This document shows, piece by piece, positions 44,531 through 53,833 of a DNA stretch of 64,000 nucleotides. Positions within the stretch are counted from its first letter, which is position 1; each line of letters begins with the position of its first letter. Below the pieces are notes generated by a model. That model did not search any database, was not told the origin of the DNA, and saw only the letters and a program-made list of their open reading frames with translations. The DNA is taken from NCBI GenBank assembly GCA_036392935.1, contig DASVWZ010000300.1:27466-91465 (forward strand), read 5' to 3'. The stretch comes from DASVWZ01 sp036392935 (GTDB taxonomy: Bacteria; Acidobacteriota; Terriglobia; Terriglobales; Acidobacteriaceae). Made by a program: the position numbers and the translations under genes.

Positions 44531-46405
44531 ATGCGGGGCGTCGCCTTGGCCATAAAGTTGCCGTCTCAATCCCGCCTGCCCATTCTATACGTCATCCTTG
44601 GTGTGCTCGTTTTCGTCAGCGTAGTTCCCATGTATTTTTACTCGACGCAGGTGGAATCGATCAACCGCTACCGGCTAATCACGAACGAGCGGCTGTTGCA
44701 GAACACGGTGACGCGATCGCTGGCGGATGACATTGCGCAGCATCAGCAGTCGTTGCGGATGATGCAGGACAATCTGGCGTCGGCGCTGCAGGTGGCGAGC
44801 GGTGGGGACATTACGGCGGATCATGTGGAGGCGCCGGAGCTGCGGGCGCTGCTGGAGCAGTTCGTCTCGTCGAATGAAGATCTGGCGTATGCGACGTTGC
44901 TGAATTCGGAGGCGAAGGGGATTTCCGCGGGGCGCATTGCGCCGGATGCGTTTTTGCAGCGCGAGCTGGAGCGGGCGTATGCAGCGGCGCGCGAAGGACG
45001 CATATACAACGGCCAGCCGCTGGTGGTGGGGACGGGAAAGAGTTCGCGGACGGTGATGCTGGTGAGCACGCCGATCATGTATCAGCAGCGGTTTGGGGGA
45101 ATGATCGGGTCGCTGGTGGATTTGCAGTTTCTGATCCGGCGCTTGGATGAAGTGCACCGGAATGGACTGACTCCGTATGTGGTGGACAGCCAGGGACGGC
45201 TGGTGGCGGGGGCAACCTCGAACTATGCGACCGGGCAGGACATGACGAAGTTCGAGATCGTGCGGAATTTTGTGGAGCAGGGAAGCAAATCGCAGAATGT
45301 TGCGGCCACGCACGAGTTCACGGTGGGAAACGGGAAAAGTGAGGTGGTGATGCTGGGGACGTTCAGTCCGGTGCCGAATCTGGACTGGGCGGTGATTGTG
45401 CAGAAGCCGCGCGATGCCGCGTACAGCGGCGTGTTCGAAATGCAGCGGACGGAGCATATTCTGGCGCAGATGGCGGTGGCGCTGGCGGTGGGGATCAGCG
45501 TATTTGCGGCGAAGAGGATTACTAATCCTTTGGCGGCGTTGACGCGGTTCAGCCGGGCGATTGCTAAAGGTGATTTTGCGCAACGGGTGCAACTGAAGAG
45601 CCGCACGGAGATTGGAGAGCTGGCCGCGACATTCAATGTGATGTCGGAAGAGCTCGAACATTTTGTGCTGGATTTGAAGCGCGCGGCGAATGAGAACCGC
45701 GAGCTGTTTATGAGTTCGATCCAGATGCTGGCGGGCGCGGTCGACGAAAAGGACCCGTATACGCGCGGCCACTCTGACCGGGTGACGAAATATTCGGTGA
45801 TGATTGCGCGGGAGATGGGTATTTACGAGGATTACGTCGAGGTGGTGCGCATTGCGGCGCAGCTGCACGACGTGGGGAAGATCGGGATCGAAGATCGAAT
45901 TCTGAAGAAGCCGGGTGCGTTGACCAAGGAAGAATTCGAGATCATGAAGACGCACACCACCAAGGGTGCGAATATTCTGAGCCCGGTTGCGCAACTGCGG
46001 GACATGATTCCGGGCATCGAGCTGCATCATGAGGCGCTGGATGGGCGAGGTTATCCGCACGGATTGAAAGCTGATGAGATTCCGCTGCTGCCGCGGATTA
46101 TCGCGGTGGCGGACACGTTTGACGCGGTGACGACGAACCGTCCATACCAGAAGGCGTGCAATATGCAGGAAGCGCTGGTGATCATCAAGAATTTGTCGGG
46201 CAAGAGGCTGGACCCGATCGCGGCGAGCGCTCTGGTGGCGCTGTGTGAGCGGGGAGAGATTGAGATTCCGCCATCGATACCGATGCCGATCCCCCGGCCG
46301 GAAGAAGGTGTGGTGGTAATTCCAGTGGAAGATCTGCCGTCGGCTGCGGCGCGGGCGGCTGCAGCGGATGCGGCGCCGGCTGCGGCGGCTGCCGGCGTGG
46401 TGTAA
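44531..46405 (+). CDS. HD-GYP domain phosphohydrolase with dCache-like sensor and HAMP
   Basis: About 624 residues from the ATG at 44531 (a TTG at 44498 is an alternative). There is a TM helix near 18-38, a periplasmic Cache-like sensor (about 40-310), a second TM, a HAMP domain (ITNPLAALTRFSRAIAKGD) and an HD-GYP domain. The latter contains YTRGHSDRVTKYS, AQLHDVGKIGIED, HHEALDGRGYP and PRIIAVADTFDAVTTNRPYQ, so the metal His/Asp residues and GYP loop are intact and c-di-GMP hydrolysis is likely. The tail is Pro- and Ala-rich. Extracellular signals would thus control c-di-GMP breakdown; no cyclase lies nearby. Confidence 0.92.
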   Translation: MRGVALAIKLPSQSRLPILYVILGVLVFVSVVPMYFYSTQVESINRYRLITNERLLQNTVTRSLADDIAQHQQSLRMMQDNLASALQVASGGDITADHVEAPELRALLEQFVSSNEDLAYATLLNSEAKGISAGRIAPDAFLQRELERAYAAAREGRIYNGQPLVVGTGKSSRTVMLVSTPIMYQQRFGGMIGSLVDLQFLIRRLDEVHRNGLTPYVVDSQGRLVAGATSNYATGQDMTKFEIVRNFVEQGSKSQNVAATHEFTVGNGKSEVVMLGTFSPVPNLDWAVIVQKPRDAAYSGVFEMQRTEHILAQMAVALAVGISVFAAKRITNPLAALTRFSRAIAKGDFAQRVQLKSRTEIGELAATFNVMSEELEHFVLDLKRAANENRELFMSSIQMLAGAVDEKDPYTRGHSDRVTKYSVMIAREMGIYEDYVEVVRIAAQLHDVGKIGIEDRILKKPGALTKEEFEIMKTHTTKGANILSPVAQLRDMIPGIELHHEALDGRGYPHGLKADEIPLLPRIIAVADTFDAVTTNRPYQKACNMQEALVIIKNLSGKRLDPIAASALVALCERGEIEIPPSIPMPIPRPEEGVVVIPVEDLPSAAARAAAADAAPAAAAAGVV

Positions 46406-46475
46406 GGCCTGTTCGTTTCTACTCTTCGCGGCTTGTGGATCCCTCGTTTGCGGCGTGCAATCCTGCGTTCGCCGC

Positions 46476-46481
46476 TATAAT
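46476..46481 (+). promoter_or_regulatory. -10 element upstream of ftsY
   Basis: A consensus TATAAT ends 18 bases before the ftsY ATG; a clear -35 is not seen. The predicted start site leaves a leader of about 12 bases without a purine-rich ribosome site. Confidence 0.45.
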
Positions 46482-46499
46482 AAAAATTCATCCCTTTTT

Positions 46500-47456
46500 A
46501 TGATTCAGACGCTTTTCGGCAGCCTCGACGAGCAACAGAAACCCAGCTTTCTTGACCGCATGAAGGAAGCGGTGACGCGCACGCGCGAGAGCCTGGCGGA
46601 GCGGATCGACGATGTGGTTTCGATCGGCAAGGAGATCGATCGAAGCATGCTGGACGATCTGGAAGGCACGCTTCTGGGCGCGGATTTGGGCAGTACGACG
46701 ACGAAGGAAGTGCTCGGGAAACTGCGCGAGAAGGCGGATCGCAAGCAGATTAAAGACATCGACGAGTTGAAGCGGCTGCTGAAAGAGGAGTTGCTGGCGA
46801 TTCTGACGACGGCGAATAAGGTTCCGGTGCAGAAAGTGGATGGCAGCGCGGAAGTGATTCTGGTGGTCGGGGTGAATGGGACGGGGAAGACGACGACGAT
46901 CGGGAAGCTGGCGCAGAATTTTCGTTCGCTGGGAAAGACGGTGTTGCTGTGCGCAGCGGATACGTTTCGTGCCGCAGCCATCGATCAGCTCGAAATTTGG
47001 GGGCAGCGGACAGGAACAGAAGTGATTCGAACCAAGCCGGGCGGGGATCCGGCGGCGGTGCTCTTTGACGCGCTGCAGGCGGCGCAGGCGCGGAAGACGG
47101 ATTTTGTGATTGTGGATACGGCCGGGCGGCTGCATACCAAGTCTAATTTGATGGCGGAGCTCGAAAAGATGCGGCGGACGGCGCAGCGGATAATCCCGGG
47201 CGCGCCGCATGAGACTTTGCTGGTGATGGATGCGACGACCGGGCAAAACGGATTGCAGCAGGCGCGGCAGTTTACGGAGTCGGCCGGCGTGACGGGAATT
47301 GTTTTGACCAAACTGGATGGGACGGCGAAGGGCGGCGTGGTGGTTGCCATCAGCCGCGAACTGGGATTGCCGGTACGGTATGTTGGCGTGGGCGAAAAGG
47401 CGGGCGATTTGCTGCCGTTCGATCCCAAGGATTTTGTAGAGTCGCTGTTCAGCTAG
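46500..47456 (+). CDS. ftsY: Signal recognition particle receptor FtsY
   Basis: A 318-residue SRP GTPase. The NG domain contains VVGVNGTGKTTTIGKLA (G1), DTFRAAAIDQLEIW, VDTAGRLHTKSNLMAEL (G3) and LTKLDGTAKGG (G4). The N-terminal acidic A domain of E. coli is missing, as in many bacteria. The start MIQTLFGSLDEQQKPSF is preferred; longer frames run back into the HD-GYP gene. Works with Ffh and the ffs RNA. Confidence 0.95.
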   Translation: MIQTLFGSLDEQQKPSFLDRMKEAVTRTRESLAERIDDVVSIGKEIDRSMLDDLEGTLLGADLGSTTTKEVLGKLREKADRKQIKDIDELKRLLKEELLAILTTANKVPVQKVDGSAEVILVVGVNGTGKTTTIGKLAQNFRSLGKTVLLCAADTFRAAAIDQLEIWGQRTGTEVIRTKPGGDPAAVLFDALQAAQARKTDFVIVDTAGRLHTKSNLMAELEKMRRTAQRIIPGAPHETLLVMDATTGQNGLQQARQFTESAGVTGIVLTKLDGTAKGGVVVAISRELGLPVRYVGVGEKAGDLLPFDPKDFVESLFS

Positions 47457-47531
47457 GATTTTTCGCCACGGAGGCACAGAGGATCGTGAAAAAAAATCCT
47501 TTCGCTGCCGGCGCAATGAAATAGCGTCCGC

Positions 47532-48689
47532 GTGATCATTTCCACTGACAATCGACTCGCTCAGCGCGCGCTAGAGTTGGCGCGGCAGGGGATTGGTTTG
47601 ACTTCGCCAAATCCGTGCGTGGGTGCAGTGGTGGTCGATGCGTCGGGTCAGGTTGTCGGCGAGGGATTTCATACCTGGGATGGCCGGAAGCACGCTGAGA
47701 TCCTGGCGCTTGAGCAGGCGGGAGAAAAGGCGCGGGGCGGGACTCTTTACCTGAATCTGGAGCCGTGTTCGCACCAGGGGCGCACTCCTCCGTGTGCCGA
47801 TGCGGTGATTGTGGCTGGGGTTCGACGGGTGGTGGCGAGCATGGCGGATCCTAATCCGAAAGTTAGCGGAGGCGGATTCGAGCGGCTGCGCGCGGCTGGG
47901 ATTCAGGTTGACGTGGGATTGCTCGAAGCGGAAGCGAAGGCGCTGAATGAATGGTTCGCGCGATATATACGCGATGGCGTACCGTTGGTCACGCTGAAAT
48001 CGGCGATGACGCTGGATGGCAAAATCGCGCCGCCGCCGGGCGAATCGCAGAAGCCGACGGCACTGGGATCGGCATCGGCATCGGCGGGATACATCACCAG
48101 CGAAACAGCGCGGGCCCACGTGCAAGAACTGCGTCATCAGAATGACGCGATTCTGGTGGGAGTGGGGACGGTGATTGCGGACGATCCACTGCTTACCGAT
48201 CGGAGCGGCCGGCCGCGGCGGCGTCCGTTGCTGCGGGTGATTCTGGATTCGGGACTGCGTCTGCCGCTGGAGTCGCGGCTGGTGAAGACGGCAAACGATG
48301 ATTTGCTGGTGCTGTGCTCGTTTGCAGAGGAGAAAAAGAAAAAGCAGCTTCTGAATCGTGGTGTGCAGGTGCAACAGATTCCGCGACCGACTTCGGATGG
48401 GCATCCCGATCTGCCGACCGTGTTGCAGCATCTGGGCGAGCGCGAGATTACGAGCCTGATGATTGAAGGCGGAGCGACGGTGAACTGGGCCGCGCTTTGG
48501 GATGGGATTGTCGACAAGGTTTTTTTGTACTATGCGCCGAAGATTCTGGCCGGGTCGGGAGCGGTGCCGTTCGCGGCGGGGAGCGGGTTTTCGCACATCG
48601 CAGAAGCAGCGTATGTGAAGTCGATACAATTGCACCGTTTTGGAGAGGATTTTGCGGTGGAGGGGTATTTGAAGGATCCGTACGAGTAG
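47532..48689 (+). CDS. ribD: Bifunctional riboflavin biosynthesis protein RibD
   Basis: A 385-residue enzyme starting at GTG. The N-terminal deaminase has GLTSPNPCVGAVVV, the zinc His in HAEILAL and Cys ligands in EPCSHQGRTPPCADAV. The C-terminal reductase has PLVTLKSAMTLDGKIA, DAILVGVGTVIADDP and LMIEGGATVNWAALWDG. It carries out two consecutive steps of riboflavin synthesis. It lies 46 bases upstream of ribE. Confidence 0.95.
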   Translation: MIISTDNRLAQRALELARQGIGLTSPNPCVGAVVVDASGQVVGEGFHTWDGRKHAEILALEQAGEKARGGTLYLNLEPCSHQGRTPPCADAVIVAGVRRVVASMADPNPKVSGGGFERLRAAGIQVDVGLLEAEAKALNEWFARYIRDGVPLVTLKSAMTLDGKIAPPPGESQKPTALGSASASAGYITSETARAHVQELRHQNDAILVGVGTVIADDPLLTDRSGRPRRRPLLRVILDSGLRLPLESRLVKTANDDLLVLCSFAEEKKKKQLLNRGVQVQQIPRPTSDGHPDLPTVLQHLGEREITSLMIEGGATVNWAALWDGIVDKVFLYYAPKILAGSGAVPFAAGSGFSHIAEAAYVKSIQLHRFGEDFAVEGYLKDPYE

Positions 48690-48735
48690 CTGAAAATCAG
48701 CTGCTAGCTTCTAGCTACCCCGTTGAGGTCAATTT

Positions 48736-49380
48736 ATGTTCACAGGAATCATCGAAGAAGTGGGAAAAGTTACGGGCATCACTCATAAGCACGGCAATCG
48801 CCGGATGATGGTTACATCGTCGTTGCTGGTCAAAGAACTGCAGCAGGGTGCCAGCATGGCGGTGAGCGGCGTGTGTCTGACTGCGGTTGATATTAAGCCC
48901 GGTGCCGTTGGTTTTGATCTAACGGAGGAGACGTGGAATCGCACGTCGTTTTCGCGGATCAAGCAGGGAGCGGAGGTCAATCTCGAGCTTCCCATGCGGG
49001 CGGACGGGCGTTTTGGCGGGCATATTGTGCAAGGGCACGTCGACGGCACGGGAACGTTTCTGGCGCTGGATCCAATTTCCGGGACCGATAATTTCTGGTT
49101 ACGGATCGAAATTCCTGAAGAGCTGGCCCGCTACGTGATCTTCAAGGGGTCGCTGTCGATTGAGGGAATCAGCCTGACCGTCGCGAAAATTGAGGGCAGG
49201 CGCGTGGACGTTGCCGTCATTCCGCATACGGTTGAAATGACGAATCTCAAGTCGCTGAAGCGCGGCGATCCGGTGAATCTGGAAGTCGACATGATCGCCA
49301 AGTACGTCGAGAAAATGATGAAGGGCAATTCGGAAAACAGCGGGATCACGCTGGAACGATTGGTCGCAGCCGGGTTCTGA
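48736..49380 (+). CDS. ribE: Riboflavin synthase alpha subunit
   Basis: A 214-residue protein of two lumazine-binding repeats. The N-terminal repeat begins MFTGIIEEVGKV, VSGVCLTAVDI contains the catalytic region, and the second begins GGHIVQGHVDGTGTF with IEGISLTVAKI. It dismutates dimethyl-ribityllumazine to riboflavin. No FMN riboswitch was found upstream of ribD or ribE. Confidence 0.96.
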   Translation: MFTGIIEEVGKVTGITHKHGNRRMMVTSSLLVKELQQGASMAVSGVCLTAVDIKPGAVGFDLTEETWNRTSFSRIKQGAEVNLELPMRADGRFGGHIVQGHVDGTGTFLALDPISGTDNFWLRIEIPEELARYVIFKGSLSIEGISLTVAKIEGRRVDVAVIPHTVEMTNLKSLKRGDPVNLEVDMIAKYVEKMMKGNSENSGITLERLVAAGF

Positions 49381-49506
49381 CACCATACATGCTCTTCTCC
49401 GTTGCTAATGGCGCGAGTCAGTAGTATGGTGTTGGGCAAGTTGAGGGGCGCATTTGATGCGAACGAAGATTTGCACGCCACCCCACGACTTGAAAGGTGG
49501 AGAGAA

Positions 49507-52500
49507 ATGTTTACCCCCCGAGGACACCAAGGCAGAGCCCCCCTTCACGCATCATTGGCAGTATTTCTCCTGATTGCCCTCCTTACCGCAACGCTGGCTT
49601 ATGGGCAGTCGACGGTTGGCAGCGGCAGCATCGTCGGCTCAGTCAGCGACCCCAGCGGCGCGGTGGTGGCGGGTGCCAAAGTGACGATCACCAACGTGGC
49701 CACCGGACAGACGATCAATCTCAACACAAACCGGGATGGCACGTATAACTCCGGTGCGTTGATTCCGGGGCAGTACAAAGTTCGCGTGGTGGCCAAGGGC
49801 TTTGAAGCTTCCGAGACCGGCCTGACGGTTCTGGTGGGCAATACGGCCAATGGCAACGTGAAGTTACAGATCGGTCAGGAAAGCCAGACGGTCGAAGTGC
49901 AGACCTCCAGTGTGCAGGTGAACACGGAGCAGGCGACGGTGCAGGGCGTGCTGAACGCAGAGCAAATCGAGAATCTGCCGATCAACGGGCGGAACTTCCT
50001 CGACCTGGCGCAGCTGGAGCCGGGAGTGCAGATTCAGGATGGACAGGATTTCGATCCGACCAAGGCAGGTTTTTCGTCGATTTCGTTTGGTGGGCGATTC
50101 GGGCGCACGGCGCGGATCGAGGTAGACGGCGTGGACGTTTCGGATGAAACGGTGGGAACGACAACCACCGATATTCCGCAGAGCGGGATTGAAGAGTTTC
50201 AGCTCAGCCAGTCGAGCCTGGATCTTTCGAACGAACTGACCTCGTCGGGCGCGGTAAACGTGACTACGCGGTCGGGGACGAACGATATTCACGGACAGGC
50301 TTTTGGATTGTTCCGCGACAGCTCGATAGCAGCGGCATTGCCGACGCAGCCGCCTTTGCCGCCGCCGAATTTTCAGAGGTCGCAATATGGCGGGCGGCTG
50401 GGCGGGCCGATCATTAAAGATAAATTTTTCTACTTCCTTGACGGCGAGCGGACCGAACAACATGAGCAGGCGCCGGTGCTGGTAGGCGCGCCGTTGTCAC
50501 AGTTTTCCGGCAACTTTAATGCGCCGTTTGTGGAAGACAACCTGATGGCGAAGGCCGACTATCAGGTCACGAAGACGATGCACGCGTTTTACCGCTTCAC
50601 CTACTTCAAGAATTCATTGCTGGCGAATGGAGCGGTGGGGTTTTCCGTCTATGACAACAAAGACATCACCCGCACGCACGTGGTGGGCCTGGATTTCAAC
50701 ACCAGCAACAGTTTCACGCACAGCATTCGTTTCGAATATCTGAAGTTCACCAACCAGATTGTGGATGCAACCGTCGGGACAAGTCTTCCACTGGCCAACT
50801 ATCCGGTCGAGATACAGATTGGCAATACGGGATATTTTTCCGGACCGAATTATCTGGCGCCGCAGAGCACGCTGCAGAGCAATCATCAGATCAAGTACGA
50901 CGGAGCCAAAACAATCGGGACGCACATCATTCGCTATGGCGGTTCGTACAACCACATTCTGGGCGGCGGATTTGCGTCGTTCAACGGAATTGCGCCGTTG
51001 GTGATTTCGGGATTCTCGCAGCAGTCAACGACATTTCCGCAGACTGGACCGTTTCCAGGCGGGGCGTCGAACCCGTTGAATTATCCGGTGGAAACGGTTT
51101 ACATCGGGAACGGACAAGGCTTTTCGACGACACAATCGGCATTCGGTTACCCCGGCGGCGGAATTGTGGATAACCGCCTGGGCGCATACGTGGGCGACTC
51201 GTGGAAGATCAAGCCGAATATTACTGTCACCTATGGATTGCGCTATGTTCGCGACACAGGGCGGACGGACAGCCAGATTGCGCCGATCCCGGAGATCAAC
51301 GCGTTGCTGCCAGGCTACGGGAATGCGGTGCGCCAACCCAATCTGAATTTTGCGCCGCAGTTGGGCGTGGCGTGGGACCCGCATAACAACGGGAAGACGG
51401 CAATTCGCGCCGGCATCGGATTGTTTTATGAGAACGCCATCTGGAACAACGTGGCATTTGACGGAGCGTATAGGCTGAGGACGGGATCATTCAATCAGAC
51501 GCCGACACCGTGCGTGAATATTAACCAACCGCAAAATGTACCGGTGCCGGGAGGGACGCTGCCGCTGGCAACGTTCTGCGGCGATTCGGCGGGAAATCCG
51601 GTGGCCATCGGGACGGTCGCCAATGAGATTGCCGCGTACCAAAAAACCTACCAGTCTTTGATCAGCTACAACCCCAGCACTCCGAACCCGAACTATATCG
51701 GTACCCTGCTCGCTCAGGGTTTGGGGATGGGAACTACCGCGTCGATGTTCAATCCCGACTATCACACGCCGCGATCGGTGCAGATGAATTTCGGAGTGCA
51801 GCACGAGATAAAGCCGGGGATGGTTTTGACGGCTGATTTCGTGCGCAATGTGCAGACGCATTATTTGCTGGGGATCGATGCGAACCACGCCGGCGATGCG
51901 CGGTACTTTGACAAGTCAGCTGCGCTGCAGGCGATCAATGTCACCAATGGGCAATTCGGATGCGGACCCGGGGTTATCCAAATTCAATGCGCGATCAATA
52001 ACGGCGCGACGATGGCTGCCTATGCCGGAAACGGGTTGACCTCCTCGGCGGATTTTGATGTTACCTGTCCGAACACGGTCAACGGATTCGGCTATCCCTG
52101 CGCGTTTGGGGGAATTAATCCGAATGCGCCGCCGATGCCTTTTCTTAACTCGGTAGGACGCTCGGTCTATAACGGGTTGCAGATGAAGCTAGTGCAAAAT
52201 GTAAAAGACCCGGTCCGCTATGTGCATTACCTGAATTTCCAGGTATCGTATGCGCTCTCACGATTTGAAAATACGGGCGGGGGCAGCGGCGACAGCCCGG
52301 CGGCTTCCGATCAGGACTTCATCATTGAGTCGCTCGACAACAATAACCCGAACCGGTTCTTTGGGCCGTCGGTGCTGGACCGCACGCATCAACTGTCGTT
52401 TGGCGGGTATGCCGATCTGCCGGCGAATTTTCAGCTCAGTTTGATCGGGCATTTCTGGAGCCCGCTGGCGGTTTCGGTGGTAGTGCCGGCGACGGGAATT

Positions 52501-53049
52501 GGACCGGGAGAAATTTTCCGGACGGATTTTACGGGTGACGGCACGGTGCAAGACCTGGTGCCGGGCACGCGGGTGGGAAGCTTCGACCGCGACTGGCACG
52601 CGAGCGGGCTGAACAACCTGATCAACAGTTTCAACGCCAATTATGCAGGTCAGGCTACGCCCGCAGGGCAGGTGTTGATCAACAATGGGTTGTTCACGCT
52701 GACGCAACTGCGGGAGATGGGCGATGGTGTGATTCCGCAGCTGCCGCTGGCGCCGCCGGGGCAGGTGAACCTGGCGTGGCTGAAGGCATTCGATATGAAG
52801 TTGAGCTGGACGTATAAATTCATGGAGCGGTTCTCGATTGAGCCGAGCGCGGGCTTCTACAACTTGTTCAACTTCGCGAACTTCGATCTGCCGTCGGCGA
52901 CTTTGAATGGGTTGCTGACGGGTTCGGTGGGGCAGATCAACGGGACGAACGCGATCGGGCACAATGTTGACCGCGTGGGGGTGGGAACGGGCGTGTTCGC
53001 GCTGGGCTCTCCGCGGCAGCTTGAGTTCGGCTTGCAGTTGGACTTTTAG
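49507..53049 (+). CDS. Oar-like TonB-dependent receptor with carboxypeptidase-regulatory domain
   Basis: A 1180-residue outer-membrane protein. The Met at 49507 follows GGTGGAG and opens a signal peptide (FLLIALLTATLAYG). Next comes a CarboxypepD_reg Ig-like domain (SIVGSVSDPSGAVVAGAKVTI.., about 35-115), then a plug-like domain with NLPINGRNFLDLAQLEPGVQ and GGRFGRTARIEVDGVDVSDET (about 150-240), then the beta barrel ending in a terminal Phe (LEFGLQLDF). These receptors are greatly expanded in Acidobacteriota and probably import oligosaccharides or peptides. An in-frame start 35 codons upstream lacks signal-peptide logic. Confidence 0.9.
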   Translation: MFTPRGHQGRAPLHASLAVFLLIALLTATLAYGQSTVGSGSIVGSVSDPSGAVVAGAKVTITNVATGQTINLNTNRDGTYNSGALIPGQYKVRVVAKGFEASETGLTVLVGNTANGNVKLQIGQESQTVEVQTSSVQVNTEQATVQGVLNAEQIENLPINGRNFLDLAQLEPGVQIQDGQDFDPTKAGFSSISFGGRFGRTARIEVDGVDVSDETVGTTTTDIPQSGIEEFQLSQSSLDLSNELTSSGAVNVTTRSGTNDIHGQAFGLFRDSSIAAALPTQPPLPPPNFQRSQYGGRLGGPIIKDKFFYFLDGERTEQHEQAPVLVGAPLSQFSGNFNAPFVEDNLMAKADYQVTKTMHAFYRFTYFKNSLLANGAVGFSVYDNKDITRTHVVGLDFNTSNSFTHSIRFEYLKFTNQIVDATVGTSLPLANYPVEIQIGNTGYFSGPNYLAPQSTLQSNHQIKYDGAKTIGTHIIRYGGSYNHILGGGFASFNGIAPLVISGFSQQSTTFPQTGPFPGGASNPLNYPVETVYIGNGQGFSTTQSAFGYPGGGIVDNRLGAYVGDSWKIKPNITVTYGLRYVRDTGRTDSQIAPIPEINALLPGYGNAVRQPNLNFAPQLGVAWDPHNNGKTAIRAGIGLFYENAIWNNVAFDGAYRLRTGSFNQTPTPCVNINQPQNVPVPGGTLPLATFCGDSAGNPVAIGTVANEIAAYQKTYQSLISYNPSTPNPNYIGTLLAQGLGMGTTASMFNPDYHTPRSVQMNFGVQHEIKPGMVLTADFVRNVQTHYLLGIDANHAGDARYFDKSAALQAINVTNGQFGCGPGVIQIQCAINNGATMAAYAGNGLTSSADFDVTCPNTVNGFGYPCAFGGINPNAPPMPFLNSVGRSVYNGLQMKLVQNVKDPVRYVHYLNFQVSYALSRFENTGGGSGDSPAASDQDFIIESLDNNNPNRFFGPSVLDRTHQLSFGGYADLPANFQLSLIGHFWSPLAVSVVVPATGIGPGEIFRTDFTGDGTVQDLVPGTRVGSFDRDWHASGLNNLINSFNANYAGQATPAGQVLINNGLFTLTQLREMGDGVIPQLPLAPPGQVNLAWLKAFDMKLSWTYKFMERFSIEPSAGFYNLFNFANFDLPSATLNGLLTGSVGQINGTNAIGHNVDRVGVGTGVFALGSPRQLEFGLQLDF

Positions 53050-53183
53050 AGGGTTGGTCAGGGTTTAGTTCGGACCACTCATTCGCGGGAGCGGGTGAGT
53101 GGTTTTTGTTTGGGGTTTGGAGGTGGTGAGAAGACACAGAGGCGTCACGGAGGGGTGCGGCGAAGGCCTCTAAAATCGCACGC

Positions 53184-53282
53184 AAAATATTGATTCTAAA
53201 GGGGCAGGTATGCGTCATATCGAGTTAACTTATTGATAGCAAATGGTTTAGATATCAAAATATAGAAAACATTGGAGTTAGA
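53184..53282 (+). repeat. Dispersed ~100-bp element, copy B
   Basis: Same block order as 26866-26965: AAAATATTGATTCTAAAGGG, GTCATATCGAGTTAA, TTATTGATA, TTAGATATCAAAATA, GGAGTTAGA. It lies between the receptor gene and the MarR promoter and points toward marR. No ATG follows its GGAG at a useful distance. Confidence 0.75.
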
Positions 53283-53330
53283 GGTGGAATTTGGGGTCTT
53301 GGCGAGATCGCTGAATCGATGATAGTCGTC

Positions 53331-53359
53331 TTGACATCTATTGTTATAACGACTACTTT
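53331..53359 (+). promoter_or_regulatory. marR promoter with palindromic operator in the spacer
   Basis: TTGACA (53331-53336) and TACTTT (53354-53359) are 17 bases apart. TTGTTATAACGA (53341-53352), a near-perfect palindrome, fills the spacer. Transcription should begin about 2-3 bases before the marR ATG, giving a practically leaderless message. A MarR dimer bound here would block RNA polymerase, implying autorepression. Confidence 0.7.
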
Positions 53360-53368
53360 TAAGCCGTT

Positions 53369-53833
53369 ATGATGAGCGAAAAGAAGAAAAGTGGGATGGG
53401 GAAGTGGCGAAAGCCAGGTGGCCTGGAGGAAGAGGTGTTCGTCAGCGTGCTAAGGACGGGCGACGTGCTTTCGCGGAAGGTGGAGGGGGTGCTGAAGGCG
53501 GCGGACATCTCGCCGACGCAGTACAACGTGCTGCGGATTTTGCGGGGTGCGGCGGAGGGGTTGCCGTGCAAGGAGATTGGCAACCGGATGATCAGCCGGG
53601 ATCCGGATATTACGCGGTTGCTGGACCGGCTGGAGAAGCGGAAGTTGATTTCGCGAAAGCGGGAAACCAAAGACCGGCGGATGGTGCTGACGCGGATCAC
53701 TGACGCGGGGATGAAAATGCTGGCGGAGCTGGATGAGCCGGTTTTGCGGGCGCACTGGCGGACGCTTGGTCATCTGGGTGAGCAGAAGCTGGGTAGTCTG
53801 CTGAAGCTGCTGGCGGAGGCGCGGCAGGGTTAA
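53369..53833 (+). CDS. MarR family transcriptional regulator
   Basis: A 154-residue winged-helix regulator. DISPTQYNVLRILRGAAEG, CKEIGNRMISRDPDITRLLDRLEKRKLISRKRETKDRRMVLTRITDAG is the MarR DNA-binding helix and wing with DRR signature. Cys59 or so (LPCKEI) could make it redox-responsive, though that is a guess. It likely controls itself and the following YceI - pirin genes (shared operator). Confidence 0.92.
   Translation: MMSEKKKSGMGKWRKPGGLEEEVFVSVLRTGDVLSRKVEGVLKAADISPTQYNVLRILRGAAEGLPCKEIGNRMISRDPDITRLLDRLEKRKLISRKRETKDRRMVLTRITDAGMKMLAELDEPVLRAHWRTLGHLGEQKLGSLLKLLAEARQG

Noticed and set aside
44675..46060. 461-codon minus-strand frame inside the HD-GYP gene
   Set aside because: Antisense shadow with Arg/His-rich low-complexity translation.
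47457..48735. FMN riboswitch before ribD or ribE
   Set aside because: The conserved FMN aptamer strings (such as AGGGCAAGG) are absent from both leaders.
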